A DNA stretch of 51,419 nucleotides, taken from Oscillospiraceae bacterium (lineage in GTDB: Bacteria; Bacillota; Clostridia; Oscillospirales; CAG-272). The DNA is taken from contig SVTP01000013.1 of the NCBI GenBank assembly GCA_015063725.1, positions 1 to 51,419 on the forward strand, in the 5' to 3' direction. The notes under the pieces are model-generated. The model searched no databases and was not told the origin of the DNA. It worked only from the letters and a program-made list of their open reading frames with translations. Shown here one piece after another: positions 1 to 8,388 of the stretch. The translations under genes and the position numbers were made by a program. Each line of letters begins with the position of its first letter. The first letter of the stretch is position 1.

Positions 1-1
1 A

Positions 2-92
2 TGCACCCATTCGTTAAATTTGAACCCATTTTCTATAAAAAGTGAACCCATTTTCTATAAAAAGTGAACCCATTTTGCAAAATGAACCCATT
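2..92. repeat. Short direct-repeat array at the window edge
   Basis: TGAACCCATT occurs at 21, 43, 65 and 83, and a variant TGCACCCATT occurs at 2. The two copies starting at 21 and 43 belong to a perfect 22-bp tandem unit that includes TTCTATAAAAAG. Closely spaced short repeats of this kind are known at the ends of IS21-family elements, where the transposase binds them. No transposase gene is inside the window, so that identity is only an inference. Confidence 0.55.
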
Positions 93-124
93 AGGATTTT
101 GTATCCTTTTCGTAGCCCTTTCAC

Positions 125-260
125 AAACGAACAAGGGGTGCCATTCGGCACCCCTTGTTCGTTTGGTGGAACATTTGGTTAAGAGAGACCGTGTGCGCGC
201 GAAGCACGCCGCGGCGAATTTGCGAAGCAAATTTGCGCCTCGATTGTTTGCAATCGAGGC
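125..260. repeat. Three stacked palindromes
   Basis: There are three hairpins in a row. The first is a perfect 18-bp stem with a 4-nt loop (125-142 with 147-164). The second is a near-perfect GCGAATTTGC/GCAAATTTGC stem (214-223 with 227-236). The third is a perfect 10-bp stem (237-246 with 251-260). Neither side of the first has a strong T-run, so it is not a textbook terminator. They resemble intergenic REP/MITE-type palindromes. No gene is visible from 1 to 317. Confidence 0.6.
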
Positions 261-279
261 TTGGTTCTGAAACTCTAAA

Positions 280-317
280 AAAACAAAGGGAAGGACGGCT
301 GTCCTTCCCTCTGTTTT
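280..317 (-). terminator. Rho-independent terminator of the ABC exporter operon
   Basis: The stem GGGAAGGAC/GTCCTTCCC (288-296 with 301-309) has a 4-nt loop. On the minus strand it is followed by TTTGTTTTTTT, directly after the stop codon of the exporter gene that ends at 318. Confidence 0.85.
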
Positions 318-2228
318 TTAGAGTGCCTGTTGTGTTTTGAGCAGGCTTGTTTTTTTGTTTTGCAGAGTATACAAATTGTAGTAGCTACCTTTCTTTTTGA
401 GCAGGTCAAAGTGGTTGCCTTGCTCCACGATCTCGCCGTGCGAGAGCACGATGATGTTGTCGGCGTGCTGAACGGTGGAAAGACGGTGGGCAACGATGAG
501 CATCGTACCAATGTTCATCATCTTTTCAAGCGAGTTTTGAATGAGCTGCTCGGTTTCGGTGTCAATGTTTGCGGTCGCTTCGTCCAAAATCATGACCTCG
601 GGCTTGTGCACAATGGTTCTGGCAAAGGAGAGCAGCTGACGCTGACCTGCCGAGAAGTTGTTGCCGCGCTCCAAGATCTGATAATCCAATCCCTCTTCCA
701 GCTTGGAAATAAAGGAATCTGCGTTGACGTATTTGCAGGCATCCCAGACTTCTTCATCGCTGATGCCTTCCTGGCGTAGCAGAATGTTCTCGCGAATGGT
801 ACCCGAAAACAGGAATACGTCCTGCAGCATTTGCCCAAAGTGACGGCGCAGAGATGCGATCTTGATCTTTTTAATATCAATACCGTCAATGAGAATTTGA
901 CCTTTTTGAATGTCGTAGTTGCGGCAGATGAGCGAGAGGATGGTGGTCTTGCCCGAGCCCGTAGAGCCAACGAATGCAACCGTTTGCTTGGGTTCAATGG
1001 TAAAGGAGACGTCCTTGAGCACCCATTCGCCCTCGTTGTAGGCAAACCATACGTTCTTAAACTCGATCTTGCCCTCTACCTCGGGCAGATCAATGGCATC
1101 CTCGCTGTCCACAACGATGGGTTCCATATCCATAATGGTAAAGATCTTTTCTGCCGAGGCAAACGCCGATTGCAGCCAGTTAAACTGCTCGGCAAGGTTT
1201 TGAATCGGGTTGAAGAACTTGGAGATGTACATGTAGAAGGAAACGATGACCTCACTGGTGACGATCTGTCCCAGAATTTCGGTGTTGTCGATCACACCCT
1301 TGGCGCCCAGGAAGAAGAGCGCGAGCACCGAGGATTGGTAAAGGATGAACACCATCGGGCGGAAGATACCGAACACAAAGATCTGTTTGTATTTTGCGCG
1401 GCCGAGGGTGGCGTTCTTCTGGCGGAATTCCTCCAGCTTTTTGCCCTCACGGTTAAAGAATTGCGTGATCTTAATGCCCGAAAGGCTTTCGGAGAGGAAG
1501 GTGTTAATATCGGTGGTGCTATCCTTCACACGGCGGTATGCACGTCTGGAGAATTTGCGGAAGATAACGGTAAACAGAACGATAAAGGGAACAAAGCACA
1601 ACACCATCAGGGTGAGCATATAATTGAGGCAAAGCATTGCTACAAGCACACCGAGAATAACGAATACGTTTTTGATGAGGTTGACGATGATATTGGTAAA
1701 CATCATCGAAACGCCGTTGGTGTCGTTTGTAACACGGGTAACGAGCTTGCCCACGGGAATGTGGTTGAGCTGCTCGTGCGAAAGTGTTTCAATGTGCTCA
1801 AAAAGATCGAGACGGATGTTGGAAATGATCTTCTGTCCAATCTTTTGCAGGGTAATGGATTGCAGATAGGAGCAGACCATGGTAACAACAAGAATGCTGG
1901 CATAAAGCGCAATTCTCAAAAAGAGAGGGGGCAGTGCAAAGTTGGGTTGCTTGATGTAGCCTTGAATGTTACCGATGAGATAGGGGCCAATGATGTCGTA
2001 AGAGATGGAAAAAAGCATCAACGCCAGCACAAAAGCGAACTGTGCGACATAAGGCTTGGCGTAAATGAGCAGGCGTTTGACGATCTCTTTGTCGGAGATG
2101 TGACGGTCAAAGCCCATCGATTCTTTTTTGTCTTTAATCAGGGCATAGGCAACGATGAAGATGATGGAAAAGACGCCCAGAATGCCGCCTGTAATAATGA
2201 GCGGATAGTAAGTTTCAAATATCGTCAT
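318..2228 (-). CDS. ABC exporter half-transporter (ATPase-permease), catalytically intact partner
   Basis: This is a 636-residue fused membrane and ATPase protein of the type I exporter family. A transmembrane helix near residues 10-32 precedes the usual six-helix core. The ATPase domain shows Walker A GSTGSGKTT (about 421-429), the signature motif as SAGQRQ, Walker B with the catalytic glutamate (LDEATANID) and the H-loop AHRLST. The ATG at 2228 lies one base after the stop of the upstream exporter gene, so the two are translationally coupled. An in-frame extension further upstream lies inside that gene and was rejected. With its neighbour it should form a heterodimer of the BmrC/BmrD or TM287/TM288 type, exporting drugs, lipids or peptides. 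The substrate cannot be told from the sequence. Confidence 0.9.
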   Translation of the reverse strand: MTIFETYYPLIITGGILGVFSIIFIVAYALIKDKKESMGFDRHISDKEIVKRLLIYAKPYVAQFAFVLALMLFSISYDIIGPYLIGNIQGYIKQPNFALPPLFLRIALYASILVVTMVCSYLQSITLQKIGQKIISNIRLDLFEHIETLSHEQLNHIPVGKLVTRVTNDTNGVSMMFTNIIVNLIKNVFVILGVLVAMLCLNYMLTLMVLCFVPFIVLFTVIFRKFSRRAYRRVKDSTTDINTFLSESLSGIKITQFFNREGKKLEEFRQKNATLGRAKYKQIFVFGIFRPMVFILYQSSVLALFFLGAKGVIDNTEILGQIVTSEVIVSFYMYISKFFNPIQNLAEQFNWLQSAFASAEKIFTIMDMEPIVVDSEDAIDLPEVEGKIEFKNVWFAYNEGEWVLKDVSFTIEPKQTVAFVGSTGSGKTTILSLICRNYDIQKGQILIDGIDIKKIKIASLRRHFGQMLQDVFLFSGTIRENILLRQEGISDEEVWDACKYVNADSFISKLEEGLDYQILERGNNFSAGQRQLLSFARTIVHKPEVMILDEATANIDTETEQLIQNSLEKMMNIGTMLIVAHRLSTVQHADNIIVLSHGEIVEQGNHFDLLKKKGSYYNLYTLQNKKTSLLKTQQAL

Positions 2229-2229
2229 A

Positions 2230-3996
2230 TTATTTCTCCGCCTCCAATTTCTGCAGTTCTGCCATAGCCTCATAGGAGGGGCACTTTGCCAACAACTCTT
2301 CGTGTGTGCCAACGGCAATGATCTTGCCGTCGTCGATGTAGACGATCTTGTCCATTTGCTCAATGGTCGAAATTCTGTGGGCGATCAGAATGGTGGTCTT
2401 GCCGCCGCGTTCCTTTTGCAGGTTTTGCAAAAGATTCTTTTCGGTCTTGGTGTCCACAGCAGAAAGGGAATCGTCCAAAATGAGGATGGGGGCTTTTTTC
2501 ATCAACGCACGTGCAATCGAGATACGTTGCTTCTGTCCGCCCGAAACGGTCACACCGCGCTCACCCAAAACGGTTTCGTATTTGTCGGTGAACTCCTCAA
2601 TGTTATCGCTTACCTCGGCAAGCTGTGCCGCGTATTGAACAGACGCAAAGTCACTGTTATCGGAGGCAAATGCAATGTTGTTGGTAATGGTGTCACTGAA
2701 CAGGAAGTTGTCCTGCGGAACGTACGCCACGTGATCGCGCAAGGAACGAATGGTAATCCCGTTCACGTCGCGGTCATCAACAAAGAGTGTTCCGTCGGGC
2801 ACGTTGTAGTTGCGCAAGATCAAATCAACAAGAGTGGTTTTTCCCGCACCCGTGCGACCGATAATGCCAACGTTCTCGCCGGCGTGAATGGTAAAGCTTA
2901 CGTTTTTCAGGGCGTCGTATTCGCCAAGGTTGTGGCGGAAGGTCAGATCTCTGAATTCAATTTTTCCGCTTACGTCCGCAATTGCGGTAGCACCCTCGCG
3001 GTCTACCACGTCCTGCTCGGCATCAAGCAGCTCTTCAATGCGCTTGAGAGATGCCTTGCCGCGAGAGATCATGTCAATCAGCTCGGAGACCGCCATAATA
3101 GGCCAAACGATAGAGGTAAAGTAGCCGATAAACTCCATCAATTGACCTACGTCCAGAGTTCCGCGCCAAACGAGGTAGCCGCCGTAGCCGAGAATAACGC
3201 AAACGACCGATTCAACAAACAGGGTAACGGAGATGCGGAGCAGGGAAGAGAGCTTCGTATACTCAACGTTCGCCTTTTCGTTCTCACTGTTCAACTTTTT
3301 AAATGCCCAAAGCTCTTTTGCTTCCTTAACAAATGCCTTAATAACGGCAATACCCGAGAAGCTTTCCTGCGAAAAATCCGAAAGAGAGGAGAACGCCGCC
3401 TGACGGGTGTCCCATTTCATCATCATGTATTTGCTGACGATGAGGGAGACGACCAGCATAATGACCATGGGAACGAGGGCAAACAAGGTCATCAGTCCGT
3501 TGACCTGTGTCATTTTGAGAATGGAAAGAAGCCCCAGGAAGAGAGCATCTGCCATCATCATACCGCCCCAGCCAAAGGCTTCCTGCACGGTGTCAAGGTC
3601 GTTGGTAAAGAGGGACATCAGGTTGCCAACCTTGTTGACCTGATAATAGTTTTGCGAAAGATCCTTGCAGTGGTCAAACAAACGCAAGCGCAAGTCGGTC
3701 TCCACCTTGATGCCGGCACCAAAGAAGCAGATGCGCCATGCAAATCTTCCGGCAACCATTGCCAAAATGATGAACATCATTGGTTTGCAGATGTGGTCAA
3801 GCACAAAATCGAAATTAAAGGGGAGCATTTGCCCGTCGATTTCCACAGAGCCTGTGTTAATGCCGTTGATCAGGTAGCGGTAAAGCTCGGGGATCTCCAG
3901 CTGTGCGTAGTCGACCATAACGAGCGCGAGAGTGCCCAAAAGGAGCAGGTGTAAATACCGCAGGTAATATCGGTTGATTGATTTTCCAAATAACAT
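2230..3996 (-). CDS. ABC exporter half-transporter with degenerate ATPase site
   Basis: This 588-residue protein has six predicted membrane helices and a C-terminal ATPase domain. It shows Walker A GRTGAGKTT (about 379-387), signature SGGQKQR and H-loop AHRIST. Walker B reads LILDDSLSAVD, so the catalytic glutamate is an aspartate. In heterodimeric exporters this marks the non-hydrolysing site, which fits pairing with the adjacent intact partner. The start at 3996 was chosen because AAGGAAG lies eight bases upstream; an in-frame ATG at 4035 lacks such a site. A SigA promoter lies at 4065-4093. Confidence 0.9.
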   Translation of the reverse strand: MLFGKSINRYYLRYLHLLLLGTLALVMVDYAQLEIPELYRYLINGINTGSVEIDGQMLPFNFDFVLDHICKPMMFIILAMVAGRFAWRICFFGAGIKVETDLRLRLFDHCKDLSQNYYQVNKVGNLMSLFTNDLDTVQEAFGWGGMMMADALFLGLLSILKMTQVNGLMTLFALVPMVIMLVVSLIVSKYMMMKWDTRQAAFSSLSDFSQESFSGIAVIKAFVKEAKELWAFKKLNSENEKANVEYTKLSSLLRISVTLFVESVVCVILGYGGYLVWRGTLDVGQLMEFIGYFTSIVWPIMAVSELIDMISRGKASLKRIEELLDAEQDVVDREGATAIADVSGKIEFRDLTFRHNLGEYDALKNVSFTIHAGENVGIIGRTGAGKTTLVDLILRNYNVPDGTLFVDDRDVNGITIRSLRDHVAYVPQDNFLFSDTITNNIAFASDNSDFASVQYAAQLAEVSDNIEEFTDKYETVLGERGVTVSGGQKQRISIARALMKKAPILILDDSLSAVDTKTEKNLLQNLQKERGGKTTILIAHRISTIEQMDKIVYIDDGKIIAVGTHEELLAKCPSYEAMAELQKLEAEK

Positions 3997-4064
3997 TGCT
4001 TTGACTTCCTTATTATAATATAAATTCTCAATCAAGCTGCAATCAAAAAGTCGCTATCTTTCAT

Positions 4065-4093
4065 ATTGTATCACTTTTCATTCTAAAATTCAA
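4065..4093 (-). promoter_or_regulatory. SigA-type promoter for the ABC exporter operon
   Basis: On the minus strand there is TTGAAT (4088-4093), a 17-base spacer and TACAAT (4065-4070). Transcription would start about 60 bases upstream of the ATG at 3996. The rest of the 3997-4260 gap is AT-rich and holds no convincing gene. Confidence 0.75.
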
Positions 4094-4260
4094 CTGTTTT
4101 GGCAAAAAAACGCCAAAAAACTTTTGCTTACATTCCTATGATTGCAAGAAAGCATTGCAAAAGATGCAAAAAAATTCGCAAAAATGGGTCTTTTGAGTGA
4201 TTTTTTCTTAAAAAAATGCAAATTTATGAATTTTTTTACTCAAAAACATCGTTTAGATGG

Positions 4261-4289
4261 TTGACAAGAGAAAAATCGTGTGGTATAAT
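4261..4289 (+). promoter_or_regulatory. Consensus SigA promoter for the oligopeptide importer operon
   Basis: TTGACA (4261-4266), 17 bases, then TATAAT (4284-4289): a perfect consensus. The start would lie near 4296, giving a leader of about 138 bases before the ATG at 4434. Confidence 0.9.
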
Positions 4290-4334
4290 AGGTGTATTCA
4301 TATATCTGTACGATTTGATTTTTTTTAAATGGAA

Positions 4335-4365
4335 GAATCCCAATATAGCAGGATCATTGGGATTC
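4335..4365 (+). promoter_or_regulatory. Leader hairpin upstream of the peptide receptor gene
   Basis: A perfect 10-bp stem, GAATCCCAAT/ATTGGGATTC, has an 11-base loop and lies inside the predicted 5' leader. No T-run follows, so it is not a simple terminator. It could stabilise the transcript or serve as a binding site. Confidence 0.55.
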
Positions 4366-4433
4366 CCATTCAAAAAGGATAAGGTTTTGCGGATAGTGAA
4401 ACAATATCTAAATTCATAAATGGAGGAAACATT

Positions 4434-7136
4434 ATGAAAAAGACACTCAGATCCATGTTTGCCATGGTAATGTGTTTGGTACTGGTTGCAGTAATGCTCG
4501 CTGGTTGCTTCCAAAAGAAGCCCGATGCTGGTGAGGACGGCACAACTTCCGGTAAGCCCGGCAAGCCTGCTATTCCTACTCAACCTACCACCCCCCCCGA
4601 AGAGGAAGTTACCACTCCCCCCGAAGATGACGGTCCCGTAATTCCCGCAGTTTTCAAGAAGGCAGAGTACAACACCACTACTGCTGTTATGCCTTCCAAC
4701 TGGAATGAACTGACCTACAAAGACAACAACGACACCCAAATCCTGAGCTATATCGGCTCTTCTTTCTTCGACTACGACTATAAGTTCGAAGGCGACAAGA
4801 AGTATAACAAGGACGGCTCCATCAACGTAGACGGCATTGTTAAGGATGCTTACACCACCAACTACTCCGCAGCTACCAAGCTCGAGGACGTAACCGCTAC
4901 CGTTGCTAGCAAGTGGGGTTACACCGATGCTCAAAAGGCAGAGGGCGGCTATGCTTGGAAGATCACCCTGCGTAACGATTTGATGTGGGACGATGGCACA
5001 CCCATCACCGCTGCAGATTTCGTTTACTCTATGCAAGCACAATTGGATCCTGCATTCATGAACTTCCGTGGTAATCTCTACTACGACACCCTTATGATTA
5101 AGAACTCTCGTGGCTACTTCTTCCAAAATCAAGAAGGTACCTATGAGAGCGTTGCAAGCCAAGGCTACGAAAGCAACCAAGCAGCTCTTGATGCAGGCGA
5201 AATTCTTTTCGTAGACATTCAGGCTCTTGATGCTGACCTCTTTGGCGGCTCTATCGGCTACGGCACTCTCGTTGACGAGAACGGCAAGGCTATGCCTCAA
5301 TACATCGCATACAATGACACCACCCTGTTCAACACTCCCGAAGGTTGGGAGACCGGTGACGACTACTACCTGTTCAGCGTTGATATGGTATGGGGTTACA
5401 TCGCTCCCGGCGGCCCTTACTCTCAATACTGCGAGCCCGGCGGAGGCTATAACTGGGTATCTATCTACAGACCCAACACGGTTCGTAACGTTGCATGGGA
5501 AGACGTTGGTATCTATGCTGAAGGCAATGCCATCGTTATTTGCCTTGATAAGGCATACTCCCTCCTCAAAGAGGACGGCTCTCTCTCTTGGCAAGCTCCT
5601 TACTACCTCTCCAGCCTGCCTCTCGTACACAAAGTAAAGTACGAGGCTAACAAGCATGAGCCTGCAGAGGGTGCAACCCTTTGGACCACCACCTACAACA
5701 CTGACCTCGAGTCCACCGCAAGCTGGGGCCCCTACAAGCTCGAACGCTTCGAAGCAGGTAGTGACTACAGACTTGTAAAGAACGACAAGTGGTACGGTTG
5801 GAACATGGAAGAGTACAAGAACCAATACAACATCACCGCTATCAACTGCGTCAAAATTGAAGAAGCTGCTACCCAATGGATGGGCTTCCTCGCAGGTCAA
5901 TTCGATGATTCTGCATTCGATACCTTCAACATCAACGACTATCTGTACTCCAAGTACGTTACTTACGTTCCCGGCACAGGTACATTCGGTATGCAGCTGT
6001 ACAGCAACCTGCCTGTTCTGAAGGCAAGCGACAACAACAACGGTATCCTTGCTATCCAACAGTTCAGACATGCATTCAACCTGTCCCTGAACAGAACTGA
6101 TATCATCGAGCAAATCTGGCCCGGCACGGCAACTCCTTGCCTTGGTCTGTTGAACTCCATGTACTACTATGATATCGAAAACGCTCCTCTGCTTCCCGAT
6201 GGCGGTTCCTATCGTAACACCATCCAAGCACAAGAGGGTCTCCTCCGCGCTTACGGCTTCGTTCAAGCTGAAGACGGCACTTGGTCCAGCGGTAGCTTGA
6301 CCGGTCTGACCACCGAAGAGGCTTCCATGTCTCTCACCGGTTACAACCCCAATCTTGCAAAAGAGAAGCTGAAGGAAGCTATTGCTATCCTGCAAGCAGA
6401 TCCCGAGTACTACGGCTATGATGCAAGTAAAAAGATCACCCTCGTTTACGGTTCTTCTCAAGATACTGAAAAGCAACGCTTCAGAGCTAACTATCTGCAA
6501 GACGTTCTGAACGAGCTGACCAAGGGCACTGCTCTTGAAGGTCAAATCGTTGTTGAATTCGATGCATCCGCAGGTTCTGAGTGGGCAGAAGCATTCCGTG
6601 CTGGCGATACCCAAATCGGTTTCGGTTACGGTTTCTCCGGTAACGCTTTCAACCCCTTCGATATCATGGGCGCATTCGTAAATCCTGATGACGATCTCAA
6701 CTATCACCAATACTGGGATACTTCTTCCGAGAACATGACTCTCACCATGCCCGCAGGCGACTACGAAGGTGCTGGCAAGCAGTACACCATGAGCATTCAA
6801 AACTGGTTCTTCTGCCTCAACGGTCTCGCTGGCGTAAATGACCAGAAGTACACCTTCAACTGGGGTGACGGTTATGCTCCTGCAAGTGTAAGACTGATGA
6901 TCCTCTCCGCTCTTGAAGAGCGCGCTATCCTTGAGAACCGTTCCATCATGCTCATTGGTGACTACACCGGTTCCTTCCTTGGCGCTAAGTTCTCCAACTT
7001 CGCTAAAGATTACAACACCTTTATGGGTTACGGCGGACTGAGATACATGGTTGTTGAATACACCGATGCAGAATGGGATGCGTTTGTTGAAGCAAACGGA
7101 AACGACCTCTCTGCAGAGTACAAGAAGTCTGAGTAA
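4434..7136 (+). CDS. Oligopeptide ABC transporter substrate-binding lipoprotein (family 5), oversized
   Basis: This 900-residue extracytoplasmic receptor has an N-terminal lipoprotein signal with lipobox LAGC (Cys 25). A Pro/Thr/Glu linker of about 35 residues follows, then a family 5 peptide-binding fold with the typical WDDGTPITAADFVYSMQ segment near residues 183-199. Family members are usually about 500-600 residues, so this one is clearly longer. GGAGG lies seven bases before the ATG. It is first in an operon with two permeases and two ATPases, and should deliver peptides to them. Peptide substrate is the default inference; nickel, sugars or other small ligands occur in the same family. 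Confidence 0.88.
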   Translation: MKKTLRSMFAMVMCLVLVAVMLAGCFQKKPDAGEDGTTSGKPGKPAIPTQPTTPPEEEVTTPPEDDGPVIPAVFKKAEYNTTTAVMPSNWNELTYKDNNDTQILSYIGSSFFDYDYKFEGDKKYNKDGSINVDGIVKDAYTTNYSAATKLEDVTATVASKWGYTDAQKAEGGYAWKITLRNDLMWDDGTPITAADFVYSMQAQLDPAFMNFRGNLYYDTLMIKNSRGYFFQNQEGTYESVASQGYESNQAALDAGEILFVDIQALDADLFGGSIGYGTLVDENGKAMPQYIAYNDTTLFNTPEGWETGDDYYLFSVDMVWGYIAPGGPYSQYCEPGGGYNWVSIYRPNTVRNVAWEDVGIYAEGNAIVICLDKAYSLLKEDGSLSWQAPYYLSSLPLVHKVKYEANKHEPAEGATLWTTTYNTDLESTASWGPYKLERFEAGSDYRLVKNDKWYGWNMEEYKNQYNITAINCVKIEEAATQWMGFLAGQFDDSAFDTFNINDYLYSKYVTYVPGTGTFGMQLYSNLPVLKASDNNNGILAIQQFRHAFNLSLNRTDIIEQIWPGTATPCLGLLNSMYYYDIENAPLLPDGGSYRNTIQAQEGLLRAYGFVQAEDGTWSSGSLTGLTTEEASMSLTGYNPNLAKEKLKEAIAILQADPEYYGYDASKKITLVYGSSQDTEKQRFRANYLQDVLNELTKGTALEGQIVVEFDASAGSEWAEAFRAGDTQIGFGYGFSGNAFNPFDIMGAFVNPDDDLNYHQYWDTSSENMTLTMPAGDYEGAGKQYTMSIQNWFFCLNGLAGVNDQKYTFNWGDGYAPASVRLMILSALEERAILENRSIMLIGDYTGSFLGAKFSNFAKDYNTFMGYGGLRYMVVEYTDAEWDAFVEANGNDLSAEYKKSE

Positions 7137-7177
7137 TTTTTTAACAGCTTACTAAGATTTACTAAACCCTAATTTAG

Positions 7178-7203
7178 GCGGTGAGCGATTTTTCGCTCAC
7201 CGC
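7178..7203 (+). promoter_or_regulatory. Intergenic hairpin between receptor and permease genes
   Basis: A perfect 11-bp stem, GCGGTGAGCGA/TCGCTCACCGC, has a TTTT loop and lies about 40 bases after the receptor stop. No clear T-run follows. Such structures often protect the abundant receptor transcript from decay or cause partial termination, so receptor is made in excess over permeases. The rest of 7137-7378 shows no gene. Confidence 0.6.
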
Positions 7204-7378
7204 TGACTTTGCATTTTATTCCCCTACCATTTGTATAAAACTTACATCGAAATCTTTGAAATGCGCAGTCGTTTTTGTGCGCAAACCCCTTCACAAACGC
7301 CCCAACCGCGTGTGACGGAGCAGTTTGTGACGGTTGATTGTGAATTTGGAAAATAACAACAACAGAGGAGAAAAACCT

Positions 7379-8386
7379 ATGTATATGTTTAAATATGTGA
7401 CGAAGCGTCTGGGCTTGATGCTGTTCACGTTCCTCATTATTATTGTGATGTGTTTCGTGCTCATTAAGCTTTTGCCGATTCAAGTCAACGTTGGTCCCGG
7501 TCAAGATAAATACATTGCCTACAAGCAATTGGAGGGCAGAGGCTGGATCACCAACATCCAAGAGGGAGAAAACGGTATTTACACCTATGACCGTGTGCCG
7601 ATTTTTATTCAGCTTGGCACCTATGTCAACAGGATTATTACGAAGGGCGACTTTGGTGTTGCCACCACCTACGGTGAATACATCGGCAAACCCGTTTGGG
7701 ACGTATTCGTCAGAAAGCTTCCCCCTACAATTTTAATTAATATTTACTCTACCCTCATCGGTGTACCGATTGGTTTGGGCTTGGGTATTCTTGCTGCACT
7801 GAAAAAGAACAAGTGGCAAGACCAGGTTATCAACATTTTTATTATCTTGCTCATCTCGGTTCCTTCCATCGTTTTGGGCTTGGGAATTCAATATTTCCTG
7901 TGCTTCAAATTGGGTTGGTTCCCGCTGACAATGGTGAGAGGTGACGATTATTTCACTTGGGAAATGTTCCGCTCGATGCTCCCCGCAGTATTCTCCCTTT
8001 GCTTGGGCTCTATTGCAGGTTATGCACGTTATACCCGTGCAGAGCTTTCCGAGGTTCTCACCGGTGAATTTATGCTGCTGGCAAGAACCAAGGGCTTGAC
8101 CAAAGGTCAGGCAATCTATCGCCATGCTATGCGTAACTCGATGGTCGTTATCTTCCCCTCCATCCTCAGCGAATTCATTGGAGTTCTTTCCGGCTCTATG
8201 ATTATTGAGCGTATGTTCGCTATTCCGGGTGTTGGTGGATTGTATTTGAATGCGATCAACTTCCAGGATTACGATTTCTTTATGCTGCTTTCCGCTTTTT
8301 ATACCTTAATCGGTTTGGCAGCAGGTATTGTTATTGACATCAGTTACGGATTTATTGATCCGAGAATCAGAATGGGGGCGAAGTAA
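7379..8386 (+). CDS. oppB: Oligopeptide ABC transporter permease, OppB/DppB type
   Basis: This 335-residue inner-membrane permease has six predicted helices. The conserved cytoplasmic coupling loop of the binding-protein-dependent family is present (ARTKGLTKGQAIYRHAMRN), with the GxxSGSxIIE-like segment after it. The ATG at 7379 was preferred because GAGGAG lies just upstream; the longer reading from 7334 has no such site. It should pair with the OppC-like protein to form the membrane channel. Length is close to the family norm, unlike the other subunits here. Confidence 0.88.
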   Translation: MYMFKYVTKRLGLMLFTFLIIIVMCFVLIKLLPIQVNVGPGQDKYIAYKQLEGRGWITNIQEGENGIYTYDRVPIFIQLGTYVNRIITKGDFGVATTYGEYIGKPVWDVFVRKLPPTILINIYSTLIGVPIGLGLGILAALKKNKWQDQVINIFIILLISVPSIVLGLGIQYFLCFKLGWFPLTMVRGDDYFTWEMFRSMLPAVFSLCLGSIAGYARYTRAELSEVLTGEFMLLARTKGLTKGQAIYRHAMRNSMVVIFPSILSEFIGVLSGSMIIERMFAIPGVGGLYLNAINFQDYDFFMLLSAFYTLIGLAAGIVIDISYGFIDPRIRMGAK

Positions 8387-8388
8387 TT

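Noticed and set aside
4216-4419. 67-codon frame upstream of the peptide receptor gene
   Set aside because: It spans the consensus promoter and leader hairpin and has no ribosome binding site.
4236-6800. Very long minus-strand open frame opposite the peptide receptor gene
   Set aside because: It mirrors a strongly coded plus-strand gene with promoter, ribosome binding site and lipobox; the minus frame has no family features.
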